From UMGS1484 sp045593325 (GTDB lineage: Bacteria > Bacillota > Clostridia > Oscillospirales > Acutalibacteraceae): a stretch of DNA of 64,000 bases. How positions within the stretch are numbered: position 1 is the stretch's first letter; each line of letters starts with the position of its first letter. The notes beneath the pieces are model-generated. The model did not search any database. It had not been told where the DNA came from and saw nothing but the letters and a program-made list of their open reading frames with translations. The stretch covers positions 21,191-85,190 of the forward strand of contig JAZNWL010000065.1 of NCBI GenBank assembly GCA_045593325.1, given 5' to 3'. The position numbers were made by a program, and so were the translations under genes. This document shows positions 15,414 through 24,459 of the stretch, piece by piece.

Positions 15414-15783
15414 GAAAAACGGATTGTGGGGAGAAATCGAAACCGCCCGTTATTACCGAACCAAGGGTTACGATATTTATGATGCCAACTTCCGCACCCG
15501 TTTAGGGGAAGTGGACATCATTGCCAAAAAGGATGAGGTTCTGGTTTTCTGCGAAGTGAAGACCAGAGATCACCGTGCCATTGATACCCCCGCTGCCTTT
15601 GTGGATCTGAACAAGCAAAAACGGGTGGTAGCGGCGGCACTGCAATATATTAAAATGAAAAAATATTCCGGGGAAATGCGGTTCGACGTTTCGGAAGTCT
15701 TGATTGAAAAAGACGGTTCCCGTCAGGTAACGGTCATTGAAGATGCATTCAACGGAAATGATGTTAACCAATTCGGCGTATAG
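15397..15783 (+). CDS. yraN: UPF0102 / YraN family endonuclease-like protein
   Basis: The 128-residue product has the YraN signature: GEIETARYYRTKGYDIYDAN, then RLGEVDIIAKKDEVLVFCEVKTR. The conserved E-x-D...E-V-K pattern matches a Holliday-junction-resolvase/PD-(D/E)XK-like nuclease fold; the cellular role is not settled. The two adjacent ATGs at 15397 and 15400 are equivalent. It overlaps rnhB and is followed by thrC after 19 bp. Confidence 0.9.
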   Translation: MMTQSKKNGLWGEIETARYYRTKGYDIYDANFRTRLGEVDIIAKKDEVLVFCEVKTRDHRAIDTPAAFVDLNKQKRVVAAALQYIKMKKYSGEMRFDVSEVLIEKDGSRQVTVIEDAFNGNDVNQFGV

Positions 15784-15802
15784 TTATCAGGAGGAGATCA
15801 CT

Positions 15803-17296
15803 ATGAATTATAAAAGCACAAGAGATGAAAGCGTTTGCGTTTCTTCGGCACAAGCCATTGCCCAGGGCATTTCGGTGGACGGCGGGTTGTTTGTTCCCGA
15901 AACCTTGCCCGCTTTGTCCCGTGAAGTTCTGGAAGAAATTGCAGGCATGAACTACGTGGATGCCGCCGTTAAGGTGTTGTCCTATTTTCTCACCGATTAT
16001 ACCCATGAAGAATTGGTAGAATGTGCCAAGGGCGCTTACATTGGCAGTTTTGATGACGACCAACCTGCTCCCCTTGCCAAAATCGGCGAACATGCCTATT
16101 CTTTGGAATTGTGGCACGGCCCCACCTGTGCTTTTAAAGACCTGGCTTTGCAAATTTTACCCTATTTGCTCACCAAAGCTGCCAAGAAAACCTGTGATGG
16201 GGAAACCAAAGTTATTTTGGTTGCCACTTCCGGGGATACCGGGAAAGCCGCTTTGGAAGGCTTTGCCGATGTAGACGGCGTTAAAATTCTGGTGTTCTAT
16301 CCCAGCGACGGGGTCAGTGCCATGCAAAAACTTCAAATGACCACCCAAAAAGGGAACAACGTTGGGGTTTGTGCCATTCGCGGGAATTTTGACGATGCCC
16401 AAACAGGGGTAAAAACCATTTTTACCGCCCCCGAAAAGGCAAAGATCCTCAAAGAACACAACATGGCATTTTCTTCCGCCAACTCCATCAACTGGGGTCG
16501 TTTGGTGCCTCAGATCATTTATTATATCTATTCTTACGCCACCCTGTTGCGGGAAGGCGCCATTGCCTACGGTGATCCCATGAATGTGGTGGTGCCCACC
16601 GGCAACTTCGGGAACATTCTGGCTGCCTATTATGCCAAAGAAATGGGTGTGCCTGTTGGTAAACTCATTTGCGCATCCAACCGGAATAACATCTTAACCG
16701 ACTTTATCCGTACCGGTACGTATGACCGCAACCGTGATTTTTATACCACCCTTTCTCCCTCTATGGATATTCTGATTTCCAGTAACCTGGAACGTCTTTT
16801 ATACCATTTGACCGACGGCAATGCCGCCCAGGTAAAAACCTGGATGGAAAGCCTTTCCGCCACAGGGAAATATACCGTGGACGATGCCACCAAAGCCAAA
16901 TTGCAGGAATTGTTCTACGGTGGCTGTGCTGACGATACCTTGACCAAACAAGTCATCGGCACTCAATTTGAAAAGAACGGCTATCTGGCAGACCCCCATA
17001 CCGGGGTTGCCTTGAAGGTTTACGAAACGTATGTAGCCGAAACACAGGATACCCATGTTTCGGTGATTGCTTCCACCGCAAGTCCCTTTAAATTCTCCAA
17101 AGGGGTGCTGGAAGCCATCGGCGAACAGGCAGACGCAACTGACGAATTTGCCCTTTGCGACGCCCTTTCGGGGAAAACGGGATATGCCATTCCCGCTTCC
17201 ATCGTTTCGTTGAAAGAACTGAAACCTCGTTTTACCGATATCTGCGAAAAACAAGACATGTGGCAGGCTGTTACTGCCATGCTGAACCTGAATTAG
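15803..17296 (+). CDS. thrC: Threonine synthase
   Basis: ThrC converts O-phosphohomoserine to threonine with PLP. The 497-residue product is of the long E. coli/yeast-like type: it opens with YKSTRDES, has GISVDGGLFVPE, and carries the PLP-lysine motif HGPTCAFKDLALQ. Phosphate-binding blocks SGDTGKAALEGF and VPTGNFGNILAAYYAKEMG follow. Start at 15803 chosen for AGGAGG; upstream in-frame ATGs are inside yraN. No other threonine-pathway gene is in the window. Its stop codon overlaps the stop of a convergent small gene. Confidence 0.95.
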   Translation: MNYKSTRDESVCVSSAQAIAQGISVDGGLFVPETLPALSREVLEEIAGMNYVDAAVKVLSYFLTDYTHEELVECAKGAYIGSFDDDQPAPLAKIGEHAYSLELWHGPTCAFKDLALQILPYLLTKAAKKTCDGETKVILVATSGDTGKAALEGFADVDGVKILVFYPSDGVSAMQKLQMTTQKGNNVGVCAIRGNFDDAQTGVKTIFTAPEKAKILKEHNMAFSSANSINWGRLVPQIIYYIYSYATLLREGAIAYGDPMNVVVPTGNFGNILAAYYAKEMGVPVGKLICASNRNNILTDFIRTGTYDRNRDFYTTLSPSMDILISSNLERLLYHLTDGNAAQVKTWMESLSATGKYTVDDATKAKLQELFYGGCADDTLTKQVIGTQFEKNGYLADPHTGVALKVYETYVAETQDTHVSVIASTASPFKFSKGVLEAIGEQADATDEFALCDALSGKTGYAIPASIVSLKELKPRFTDICEKQDMWQAVTAMLNLN

Positions 17297-17466
17297 CGGC
17301 AGCCGTTTTTGTTTTCGGGTTTAAAGGTAGAACAAACGGTATCCTGACTGCTGCAGGCGTGTTGAGGTCCCACGTTGATATGGGGAGCGGTGCAAACTTC
17401 ACCTGCTTCATGATACACACAGTTTTCAACTTTACAACAGATTTTTCTGTCTTGATTGTTTTCCAT
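17293..17466 (-). CDS. Small cysteine-rich DUF1540 protein
   Basis: The 57-residue product contains eight Cys with the DUF1540 layout: CCKVEN, CVYHEAGEVC, APHINV, then HACSSQDTVCSTF. Such proteins are common in Clostridia; their function is unknown, and the Cys pattern suggests metal binding or disulfides. The ATG at 17466 has AAGGTGG ahead. A longer in-frame reading from 17799 runs antisense to the phosphoesterase gene and is not credible. Its TAA (17295-17293) overlaps the thrC TAG (17294-17296). Confidence 0.85.
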   Translation of the reverse strand: MENNQDRKICCKVENCVYHEAGEVCTAPHINVGPQHACSSQDTVCSTFKPENKNGCR

Positions 17467-17553
17467 TCTTTTAACCACCTTTCCAACCCTATTGTGGACC
17501 AAAACAGCGTGTAGTATGTTTGTTAAAAATTTCCAAAAAGGAGGATGCCTCAT

Positions 17554-18243
17554 ATGTCGTTGTTCACCATTGCCGACGTGCATCTTTCTTTGGAAACCGA
17601 CAAACCTATGGACTGTTTCCGAGGGTGGCAGGACTACGTTTCCCGTTTGGAAAAAAACTGGCGTGCCATTGTGGAACCCACCGATACAGTGGTCATTCCC
17701 GGGGACATTTCCTGGGCAATGAAACTTAAGGATACCCAAGGGGATTTTTCCTTTCTCAACAATTTGCCCGGGCAAAAAATCCTGCTGAAAGGCAACCATG
17801 ATCTGTGGTGGGAAACCATGAAAAAAATGAATGGGTTTCTGGCAGAAAATGAATTTGACACTTTACATTTTTTGTTTAACAATGCCTATGACGTGGGTTC
17901 CTATGCCCTGTGTGGCAGTCGCGGTTGGTTTTTCGAGGAAGACGGGGACGACCAAAAGGTGCTTCTGCGGGAAGTGGGGCGGCTGACCTTATCTTTGGAA
18001 GAAGGTAAGAAGATCGGTAAAGAACCCATTGTGTTTTTTCATTATCCCCCCATATATCGGGATAGTGAATGTAAAGAGATCTTGCAGGTGTTAAAGGCAT
18101 ACGGTGTTCGCCGTTGTTATTACGGCCATTTGCACGGTCCTGCTATTTGCGGTGCTGTCAATGGGGAAGTGGACGGCATTACCTATCGCCTGGTTTCGGG
18201 AGATGCTCTGGAATTTTGCCCTCATTTGATTGAAAAATTCTAA
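17554..18243 (+). CDS. Metallophosphoesterase (calcineurin-like, COG1768-type)
   Basis: The 229-residue protein has all calcineurin-like metal motifs in order: DVHLS near residue 8, GDISW near residue 51, GNHD near residue 82, HYPP near residue 163 and GHLHG near residue 189. The tryptophan-rich context (GDISWAMK, GNHDLWWETM) is typical of the small predicted phosphohydrolases of this group in Firmicutes. Substrate unknown. The chosen ATG at 17554 has AAGGAGG 9 bp ahead; an in-frame ATG 9 bp earlier overlaps that box. It stands alone between the DUF1540 gene and tig. Confidence 0.88.
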   Translation: MSLFTIADVHLSLETDKPMDCFRGWQDYVSRLEKNWRAIVEPTDTVVIPGDISWAMKLKDTQGDFSFLNNLPGQKILLKGNHDLWWETMKKMNGFLAENEFDTLHFLFNNAYDVGSYALCGSRGWFFEEDGDDQKVLLREVGRLTLSLEEGKKIGKEPIVFFHYPPIYRDSECKEILQVLKAYGVRRCYYGHLHGPAICGAVNGEVDGITYRLVSGDALEFCPHLIEKF

Positions 18244-18408
18244 AAAAAACACAATTTCCCGGGGGATTTCCCCCAAAAGCCTTGCAGTTTTCACAAGATT
18301 TAAAAAAATTCAAATTTTTTGTGGAATTTTATTCCTGTTTGTGCTATATTGTATCTTGATATAATTTGTGGATATATAAAAAAGTCCCTGATATTGGAGG
18401 AAGACAAC

Positions 18409-19893
18409 ATGTCACTGAAATCAACTGAAAAAATCGATACAAACCGTTATGCCCTTACCGTGGAAATCGATGGGGAAACTTTCGGCGCCGCTGTGGAAAA
18501 AGCCACTGCCAAAGCCCTGCAAAATATCACTATTCCCGGTTTCCGTAAAGGGAAAGCCCCCAAAAACATGGTTTTGAAAATGTACGGGGAAGATGTTTTC
18601 TATCAAGACGCTCTGGAAGAACTGTATCCTGCTGCTGCCGATGCCGCTTTGGATGAATCCGGCTTGGATCTGGCAGAACAAAAGGTTGATTTTGAATTGA
18701 TCTCTATGGATAAAAACGGTGTTAGCTTCAAATTGTTGGTAACCGTAAAACCCGAAGTTACTTTGGGTGAATACAAAGGCTTGAAAGCCACCCGTCCCGT
18801 GGTTGCTGTTTCCGATGAAGAAGTTGCCGGTCAACTGGCTCAAATGCAAGACCGTAATGCCCGCATCATTGCTGTGGAAGACCGCGCCGCCCAAAACGGT
18901 GATACCGCTGTCATCGACTTTGAAGGCTTCGTAGATGACGTTGCTTTCGAAGGCGGCAAAGGGGAAAACTACAACCTGGAATTGGGTTCCGGCTCCTTCA
19001 TTCCCGGTTTTGAAGACCAACTGGTTGGCAAAAACGCAGGGGACGAAGTTGACGTAACCGTTACCTTTCCTGAAGAATATCACGCTGAAGAATTGGCAGG
19101 CAAACCTGCTGTATTCAAAGTAAAGATCCACGAACTGAAAACCAAAGAATTGCCCGAATTGGACGATGAATTTGCGAAAGACGTCAGCGAGTTCGACACC
19201 TTGGACGATTTGAAAAAATCCATCTCCGAAAAGATCCTGGAAGGCAAAACTGCCCAGGCTGACGGCGAAGTGGAAAATGCTTTGATTGAACAAATCGTGG
19301 AAGGCATGACCGTAGAAGTTCCCGATTGCATGGTGGAACAACGCATCGACGAAAACGTTCGTGATTTCTCCACCCGTTTGCAATATCAAGGGTTGGATAT
19401 GAAAACCTATATGCAATACACCGGCATGAGCGAAGCCGATTTCCGCGAAGGATTCCGTGAAAACGCTTTGACTCAAGTGAAGATCCGCTTGGCTTTGGAA
19501 GCCATTGCCAAGGCTGAAAAACTGGAAGCTTCCGAAGACGAACTGAATGCCGAATACACCAAAATTGCCGAAATGTACAAAATGGAAGTGGAACAAATCA
19601 AGGCTTACATTCCTGCAAAAGAATTGGCAAGCGACATCACTTCCCACAAAGCCATTGACTTGGTAAAAGAAGCCGCTGTGGTAACCGACGAAAAACCTGC
19701 TGCTAAAAAAACTGCAGCCAAAAAGACCACCACTGCTAAGAAAACCACCACTACCAAGAAAACTACCACCACCAAAAAGGCTGCTGATGGGGAAGAAAAG
19801 AAACCCGCTGCCAAGAAACCTGCAGCAAAGAAAACCACTACCGCTAAGAAACCTGCTGCCAAAAAAGCCGCAGAAGACAAAGCTGCTGAATAA
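18409..19893 (+). CDS. tig: Trigger factor with a histone-H1-like Lys/Ala/Thr tail
   Basis: Trigger factor binds the ribosome exit site, shields nascent chains and has FKBP-type prolyl isomerase activity. The 494-residue protein contains the ribosome-docking signature GFRKGKAPKNM near residue 45, the FKBP domain (GDTAVIDFEGFVDD, GSGSFIPGFEDQLVG) in the 160-250 range and the helical C-terminal chaperone domain. After about residue 425 comes an unusual tail of about 65 residues made almost only of Lys, Ala, Thr and Pro (AAKKTAAKKTTTAKKTTTT and similar repeats), which resembles histone H1 tails and is absent from standard trigger factors of about 430 residues. Start at 18409 has GGAGG. It heads the tig-clpP-clpX-lon proteostasis group. 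Confidence 0.95.
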   Translation: MSLKSTEKIDTNRYALTVEIDGETFGAAVEKATAKALQNITIPGFRKGKAPKNMVLKMYGEDVFYQDALEELYPAAADAALDESGLDLAEQKVDFELISMDKNGVSFKLLVTVKPEVTLGEYKGLKATRPVVAVSDEEVAGQLAQMQDRNARIIAVEDRAAQNGDTAVIDFEGFVDDVAFEGGKGENYNLELGSGSFIPGFEDQLVGKNAGDEVDVTVTFPEEYHAEELAGKPAVFKVKIHELKTKELPELDDEFAKDVSEFDTLDDLKKSISEKILEGKTAQADGEVENALIEQIVEGMTVEVPDCMVEQRIDENVRDFSTRLQYQGLDMKTYMQYTGMSEADFREGFRENALTQVKIRLALEAIAKAEKLEASEDELNAEYTKIAEMYKMEVEQIKAYIPAKELASDITSHKAIDLVKEAAVVTDEKPAAKKTAAKKTTTAKKTTTTKKTTTTKKAADGEEKKPAAKKPAAKKTTTAKKPAAKKAAEDKAAE

Positions 19894-19910
19894 TTTCGGA
19901 ACAACTGTCC

Positions 19911-20018
19911 TATACTGTAGTTAGCCCCAAGGAATAAAATTCCTGTGTGTAGGCTGGGGACATAACCCAATGAAGCTGTAAGCCTGCTAATGCCTTGTGT
20001 TAGCAGGTTTTGGCTTTT
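19911..20018 (+). ncRNA. Structured intergenic segment between tig and clpP, ending in a terminator-like hairpin
   Basis: After a TATACT box (19911) the RNA could form GTTA/TAAC and CCCC/GGGG pairings enclosing AGGAAT/ATTCCT (about 19920-19965). It then forms an 8-bp hairpin CCTGCTAA/TTAGCAGG (19983-19990 with 20000-20007) followed by TTTTGGCTTTT. It may simply be the tig terminator with upstream structure, or a small RNA. No known RNA family was matched. Confidence 0.35.
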
Positions 20019-20025
20019 CAATAGG

Positions 20026-20048
20026 TTGGCAGGACTCAAACCTGCCAA
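20026..20048. other. Perfect hairpin upstream of clpP
   Basis: TTGGCAGG-ACTCAAA-CCTGCCAA, an 8-bp stem with a 7-nt loop, 28 bp before the clpP start and without a T-run. It is placed as a possible operator or mRNA leader element for clpP. No CtsR-type heptad repeat was seen. Confidence 0.4.
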
Positions 20049-20076
20049 TCCAATTAAATTTATGAGGTGACATAGT

Positions 20077-20658
20077 ATGAGTTTAGTACCTTACGTTGTG
20101 GAACAAACCAGCAAAGGAGAACGTTCTTACGATATTTTTTCCCGTTTGTTGGATGACCGTATTATTATGCTTTCGGATGAAGTGAACGACACCACTGCCA
20201 GCTTGGTCATTGCCCAGTTGTTGTATCTGGAAGGCAAAGATTCTGAAAAAGATATTCATTTATACATCAATTCTCCCGGCGGTTCGGTCAGCGCAGGGTT
20301 GGCCATTTACGATACCATGCAGTACATTAAGTGTGACGTTTCCACCATTTGCATAGGTATGGCTGCCAGCATGGGCGCTTTCCTGCTTTCCGCTGGGGCA
20401 AAAGGCAAACGGTATGCTTTGCCCAACAGTGAAATCATGATTCACCAACCCTTGGGCGGTGCCAAAGGGCAAGCCACCGAAATCCTCATTGCTGCCGACC
20501 ATATCAAACGTACCCGTGAAAATCTGAATCGTATTTTGTCGGAAAACACCGGCAGACCCTTGGAAGAAATTGAACGGGATACCGAACGGGATAATTTCAT
20601 GACCGCCAGCGAGGCTTGTGAATACGGCTTGGTGGATAAAGTGATTGAAAGAAGATAG
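20077..20658 (+). CDS. clpP: ATP-dependent Clp protease proteolytic subunit
   Basis: ClpP forms the tetradecameric serine protease chamber that degrades proteins fed by ClpX. The 193-residue product has the triad in place: Ser98 in GMAASMGAF, His123 in MIHQPLGG, and the Asp in the final EYGLVDKV region. The N-terminal LVPYVVEQTSKGERSYDIFSR is close to Firmicute ClpP1. GAGGTG precedes the ATG. It is followed 34 bp later by clpX, so one operon supplies the protease and its unfoldase. Confidence 0.97.
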   Translation: MSLVPYVVEQTSKGERSYDIFSRLLDDRIIMLSDEVNDTTASLVIAQLLYLEGKDSEKDIHLYINSPGGSVSAGLAIYDTMQYIKCDVSTICIGMAASMGAFLLSAGAKGKRYALPNSEIMIHQPLGGAKGQATEILIAADHIKRTRENLNRILSENTGRPLEEIERDTERDNFMTASEACEYGLVDKVIERR

Positions 20659-20692
20659 GAAACAGATACTTTCCTAAGAAAGCGAGAACCTT

Positions 20693-21946
20693 ATGGCAAA
20701 TCATAACACCAAGGAACCTTCTGTGTATTGTTCCTTTTGCGGCGCCGGTCAGGAAGAAGTGCAAATCATGTTCGGCAAAAGCGGCGCTTATATTTGCGAC
20801 CGCTGTGTTCGTCTGTGCATTGATACCATTGAAGAACACGACACGGTAGGTCGCAAAGCCAAAAAGCCGGTTTTAAAGGAAAAGAAACCTCTTTTGAAAC
20901 CTGCTCAATTAAAAGAAAAGTTAGATGATTACGTCATTGGCCAGGAAGATGCCAAAAAGACCCTGTCGGTGGCGGTGTATAATCACTATAAACGCATCAA
21001 TTCCAGCGGGGAAAACGACGTGGAACTGCAAAAGAGCAACGTGCTTCTTTTGGGACCCACCGGGGTGGGGAAAACTCTGCTGGCTCAAACCCTGGCAAAA
21101 AGCCTGGACGTTCCCTTTGCCATCGCCGATGCCACTACCCTTACCGAAGCAGGGTACGTGGGGGAAGACGTGGAAAATATTTTGTTGAGGCTGATTCAGG
21201 CGGCAAATTTTGACGTTGAAAAGGCCCAACAAGGGATAATTTACGTGGACGAAATCGACAAAATTGCCAGAAAGTCGGAAAACCCTTCCATTACCCGGGA
21301 CGTCAGCGGGGAAGGGGTGCAACAGGCTCTCTTAAAGATTTTGGAAGGTACCGTTTCCAACGTTCCTCCCGGGGGTGGCAGAAAACATCCCCAGCAGGAA
21401 TTCATTCAAATTGATACCACCAATATCCTGTTTATTTGTGCAGGCGCCTTTGACGGCTTACGGGAAGTAATCGCCAAACGGTTGGGTGGGGGTTCTTTGG
21501 GGTTTGGAAACGATATCAAAACCAAAGATAATTCCTCGGAAGAATATCTTTTGGAACACGTTACCCATCATGACCTGGTGAAATACGGGCTGATTCCCGA
21601 AATTGTTGGTCGTTTACCGGTTATCGCTTCTTTGCAAAATCTGGACGAAGAAGCTTTGGTACGGGTGATGTCTGAACCTAAAAACTCCATTGTTCGCCAA
21701 TACCAAGCCCTGTTCCGGATGGATGGGGTGCAGTTGGAATTTGAAGAAGATGCCCTGCGGGCATTGGCCTCCAAAACCCTGTCCCGTAAAACAGGGGCAC
21801 GGGGACTTCGCTCTTCCATGGAAGAATTGCTGGGGGACTTAATGTTCACCGTTCCTTCCGATGCCACCATTGAAAAAGTGGTGATTACCAAAGGGTTTGT
21901 TCTGGGTGAAGAAGACCCCAAAATTCTTCGTCGTGAAGAAAAATAA
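20693..21946 (+). CDS. clpX: ATP-dependent Clp protease ATP-binding subunit ClpX
   Basis: ClpX unfolds tagged substrates and threads them into ClpP. The 417-residue product has the N-terminal zinc-binding domain with CSFCG and CDRCVRLC, Walker A GPTGVGKT near residue 121, Walker B IIYVDEIDKI, the sensor-1 region, and the RKTGARGLRSSMEELL segment of the small AAA+ subdomain. An ERK-like RIP-type pore loop is not quoted, but the overall length and blocks are standard. Gene order clpP-clpX-lon matches other Clostridia. It is followed by a hairpin and then lon. Confidence 0.97.
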   Translation: MANHNTKEPSVYCSFCGAGQEEVQIMFGKSGAYICDRCVRLCIDTIEEHDTVGRKAKKPVLKEKKPLLKPAQLKEKLDDYVIGQEDAKKTLSVAVYNHYKRINSSGENDVELQKSNVLLLGPTGVGKTLLAQTLAKSLDVPFAIADATTLTEAGYVGEDVENILLRLIQAANFDVEKAQQGIIYVDEIDKIARKSENPSITRDVSGEGVQQALLKILEGTVSNVPPGGGRKHPQQEFIQIDTTNILFICAGAFDGLREVIAKRLGGGSLGFGNDIKTKDNSSEEYLLEHVTHHDLVKYGLIPEIVGRLPVIASLQNLDEEALVRVMSEPKNSIVRQYQALFRMDGVQLEFEEDALRALASKTLSRKTGARGLRSSMEELLGDLMFTVPSDATIEKVVITKGFVLGEEDPKILRREEK

Positions 21947-21958
21947 CAAATGACAGCG

Positions 21959-21991
21959 CAATCGGCAATTGTGATTTTCAGTTGCCGATTG
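21959..21991 (+). other. Hairpin between clpX and lon
   Basis: CAATCGGCAA/TTGCCGATTG (21959-21968 with 21982-21991), a perfect 10-bp stem followed by TTGGTGTATTTTC. The T-run is broken, so it is a weak terminator or an mRNA processing/stability element within the operon. Confidence 0.45.
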
Positions 21992-22029
21992 TTGGTGTAT
22001 TTTCTCATACCCTGAAGGAGGGTTTTTGT

Positions 22030-24447
22030 ATGTCTCAAGTGGATGTAATATCCATTCCTGCCATAGCATTACGGGGACTGGTTGTATTTCCGGGAATGCC
22101 CATTCATTTTGACGTGGGAAGAAAGCGCTCGGTGCAAGCGGTGCATGAAGCCTTGTCCGGGGATCGTCTGGTGTTTTTAACCGCCCAGCACGATCTTCGG
22201 GAAGAAGACCCCGCTTCGAAGCGACTGTACACCGTGGGTTGTGTTGCCAAGATCAGCCAGGTGTTAAAAATGCCCGGGGACGGTATTCGGGTAACAGCCG
22301 AAGGGCTGTATCGGGCAAGACTTTGTGAAATGCAACAAAGTGACCCTTTTTTCAAAGCTCTGGTGGCTCCCTTGCCTAATGTGGAAGTTCCTGAGGTGGA
22401 AGAGTATCAGGAACTTGCTTTAGTGCGGGCAATTAAATCTTCTTTTGAAGAATATGCCAAAGTCAACGTGAAACTTCCTGCCAACGTGGCAATGGAAGTG
22501 GATACCGAAAATGCCCTTTCCACCCTTTGTGATTACATCGCCACCAACGTTCCCTTTACTCTGGAAACCAAACAGGTTCTCCTGGAAGAATGTAACGTGA
22601 TGCGTCGCGGGGAATTGCTGATTTCCGCCCTGCAAACCGAAACCGAATTATTAGGATTGGAAATTAAAATTGAACAACGGGTTCGGGAAAGCATGGATGA
22701 AAACCAACGGGATTATTATTTGCGGGAACAAATCCGAGCCATTTCCCAGGAACTGGGTGAGGATGATAATCCCCGGGAAGAAGCCGACGAATATCGTCTG
22801 CGTATCGAAGGGTTGGATACCACTCCCGAAATTAAAGATAAATTGTTCCGAGAGGCAGGCAAACTTTTGAAAATGCCTTCCGGTTCCCATGAAGCCACCG
22901 TCATTCGGAATTATCTGGATGAAGTATTGGAACTTCCCTTTGGGGTAATGAATGAGGAATCTCATGATTTAACCGCCGCCAAAGAAATTTTAGAAGAAGA
23001 TCATTACGGACTGAAAAAGGTGAAAGAACGAATTCTGGAACTGATGGCAGTACGGAAATTGGCACCCGACATCAAAGGTCAGATCCTTTGTCTGGTAGGG
23101 CCTCCCGGGGTGGGGAAAACTTCCATCGCCCGTTCCATCGCCCGATGCATGAATCGGGAATATGTTCGCATTTCCCTGGGCGGTGTGCGGGATGAAGCCG
23201 AAATTCGCGGTCACCGTCGTACATATATCGGTTCCAAACCCGGACGAATCATGGAATCGGTTCGTCAGGCGAAATGTATGAACCCCTTGATTCTGATGGA
23301 CGAAATCGACAAATTGGGGGCAGATTATAAAGGCGACCCTTCCTCCGCCTTGCTGGAAGTGCTGGACCCTGAACAAAATCATACCTTTGCCGACCATTTC
23401 CTGGAAATCCCATTCGATTTATCCAAGGTCTTGTTTGTGCTTACTGCCAATGACCTGGATGCCATTCCCGCCCCCTTGCGGGACCGTATGGAAATTATTA
23501 CCCTGACCAGCTATACCCGTGAAGAAAAATATCAGATTGCCAAGGGTCATTTGTTGCCCAAACAAATGAAACGCCACGGATTGGACCCCAAAACCTTCAA
23601 AATTTCCGCCGCCGCGTTGTATGGCTTGATTGACGGCTATGTGAAAGAAGCAGGGGTACGGAATTTAGAACGGGAATTGGCAACCTTGTGCCGTAAGGGC
23701 GCCAAACAGTTGGTGGAAGAGGATGCCAAAACAGTGAGCATCAAAGCCAACGATCTGCACGATTTGTTGGGACCCCGTCGGTTCAAACCCGAAGTTCCTT
23801 CCAAAAAAGGAACGGTGGGTCTGGTGAATGGCCTTGCCTGGACAAGCGTTGGGGGGGAATTGCTTCCCATGGAAACTGCAGTGTTTAAAGGCAGTGGAAA
23901 AATTCAGTTAACCGGTTCGCTGGGGGACGTGATGAAAGAATCTGCAGGAGCGGCCATCAGTTGTATCCGCAGTCGGATCGACTCTTTGCAGGTTCCCGAA
24001 AACTTCTATCAAGAATGTGATATTCACATTCACGCTCCCGAAGGTGCCGTTCCCAAAGACGGTCCCTCCGCAGGCATCACCATGGCAACGGCATTGCTGT
24101 CGGCACTGTCAAACTGCCCTGTGCGGGGCGACGTTGCCATGACGGGAGAAATCACCATTCGTGGCAGAGTGCTTCCCATTGGGGGGCTGAAAGAAAAATC
24201 CATGGCGGCTTACAAAGCAGGCATGAAAACCGTGATCCTCCCCAAAGAAAATCTGCCTGATCTGGAAGAAGTGGACGACGTTGTGAAAGACAACGTGGAA
24301 TTTATTGGGGTTTCCACCCTGGATGAAGTGTTACCCATTGCCTTTGCTTCCAAAGGATATTTAAAAGATACCACCCCTGCCGGTGGACTTCCCAAATCGG
24401 TAAGTCCCCAGAAACAAAAGAATCCCTCGGTGGCGGGATATTGTTAA
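22030..24447 (+). CDS. lon: ATP-dependent protease Lon
   Basis: Lon is a hexameric AAA+ protease for damaged and regulatory proteins. The 805-residue product has the N-terminal LON substrate domain (IPAIALRGLVVFPGMPIHF), Walker A GPPGVGKT near residue 358, the arginine-rich sensor region, and the C-terminal protease domain with Ser680 in PKDGPSAGI and Lys723 in GGLKEK. The Ser-Lys spacing of 43 equals that of E. coli Lon. The ATG at 22030 has AAGGAGG; in-frame upstream starts fall in the clpX-lon hairpin. It is 12 bp before engB. Confidence 0.97.
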   Translation: MSQVDVISIPAIALRGLVVFPGMPIHFDVGRKRSVQAVHEALSGDRLVFLTAQHDLREEDPASKRLYTVGCVAKISQVLKMPGDGIRVTAEGLYRARLCEMQQSDPFFKALVAPLPNVEVPEVEEYQELALVRAIKSSFEEYAKVNVKLPANVAMEVDTENALSTLCDYIATNVPFTLETKQVLLEECNVMRRGELLISALQTETELLGLEIKIEQRVRESMDENQRDYYLREQIRAISQELGEDDNPREEADEYRLRIEGLDTTPEIKDKLFREAGKLLKMPSGSHEATVIRNYLDEVLELPFGVMNEESHDLTAAKEILEEDHYGLKKVKERILELMAVRKLAPDIKGQILCLVGPPGVGKTSIARSIARCMNREYVRISLGGVRDEAEIRGHRRTYIGSKPGRIMESVRQAKCMNPLILMDEIDKLGADYKGDPSSALLEVLDPEQNHTFADHFLEIPFDLSKVLFVLTANDLDAIPAPLRDRMEIITLTSYTREEKYQIAKGHLLPKQMKRHGLDPKTFKISAAALYGLIDGYVKEAGVRNLERELATLCRKGAKQLVEEDAKTVSIKANDLHDLLGPRRFKPEVPSKKGTVGLVNGLAWTSVGGELLPMETAVFKGSGKIQLTGSLGDVMKESAGAAISCIRSRIDSLQVPENFYQECDIHIHAPEGAVPKDGPSAGITMATALLSALSNCPVRGDVAMTGEITIRGRVLPIGGLKEKSMAAYKAGMKTVILPKENLPDLEEVDDVVKDNVEFIGVSTLDEVLPIAFASKGYLKDTTPAGGLPKSVSPQKQKNPSVAGYC

Positions 24448-24459
24448 GGAGGTTGCCCT

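Noticed and set aside
18421..19647. 408-codon frame antisense to tig
   Set aside because: Same type of shadow; no RBS and no recognisable motif.
20026..20048. Possible tRNA or tmRNA T-arm on the minus strand
   Set aside because: The hairpin resembles a T-arm in shape, but the loop lacks TTC and no acceptor, D or anticodon arms can be paired around it.
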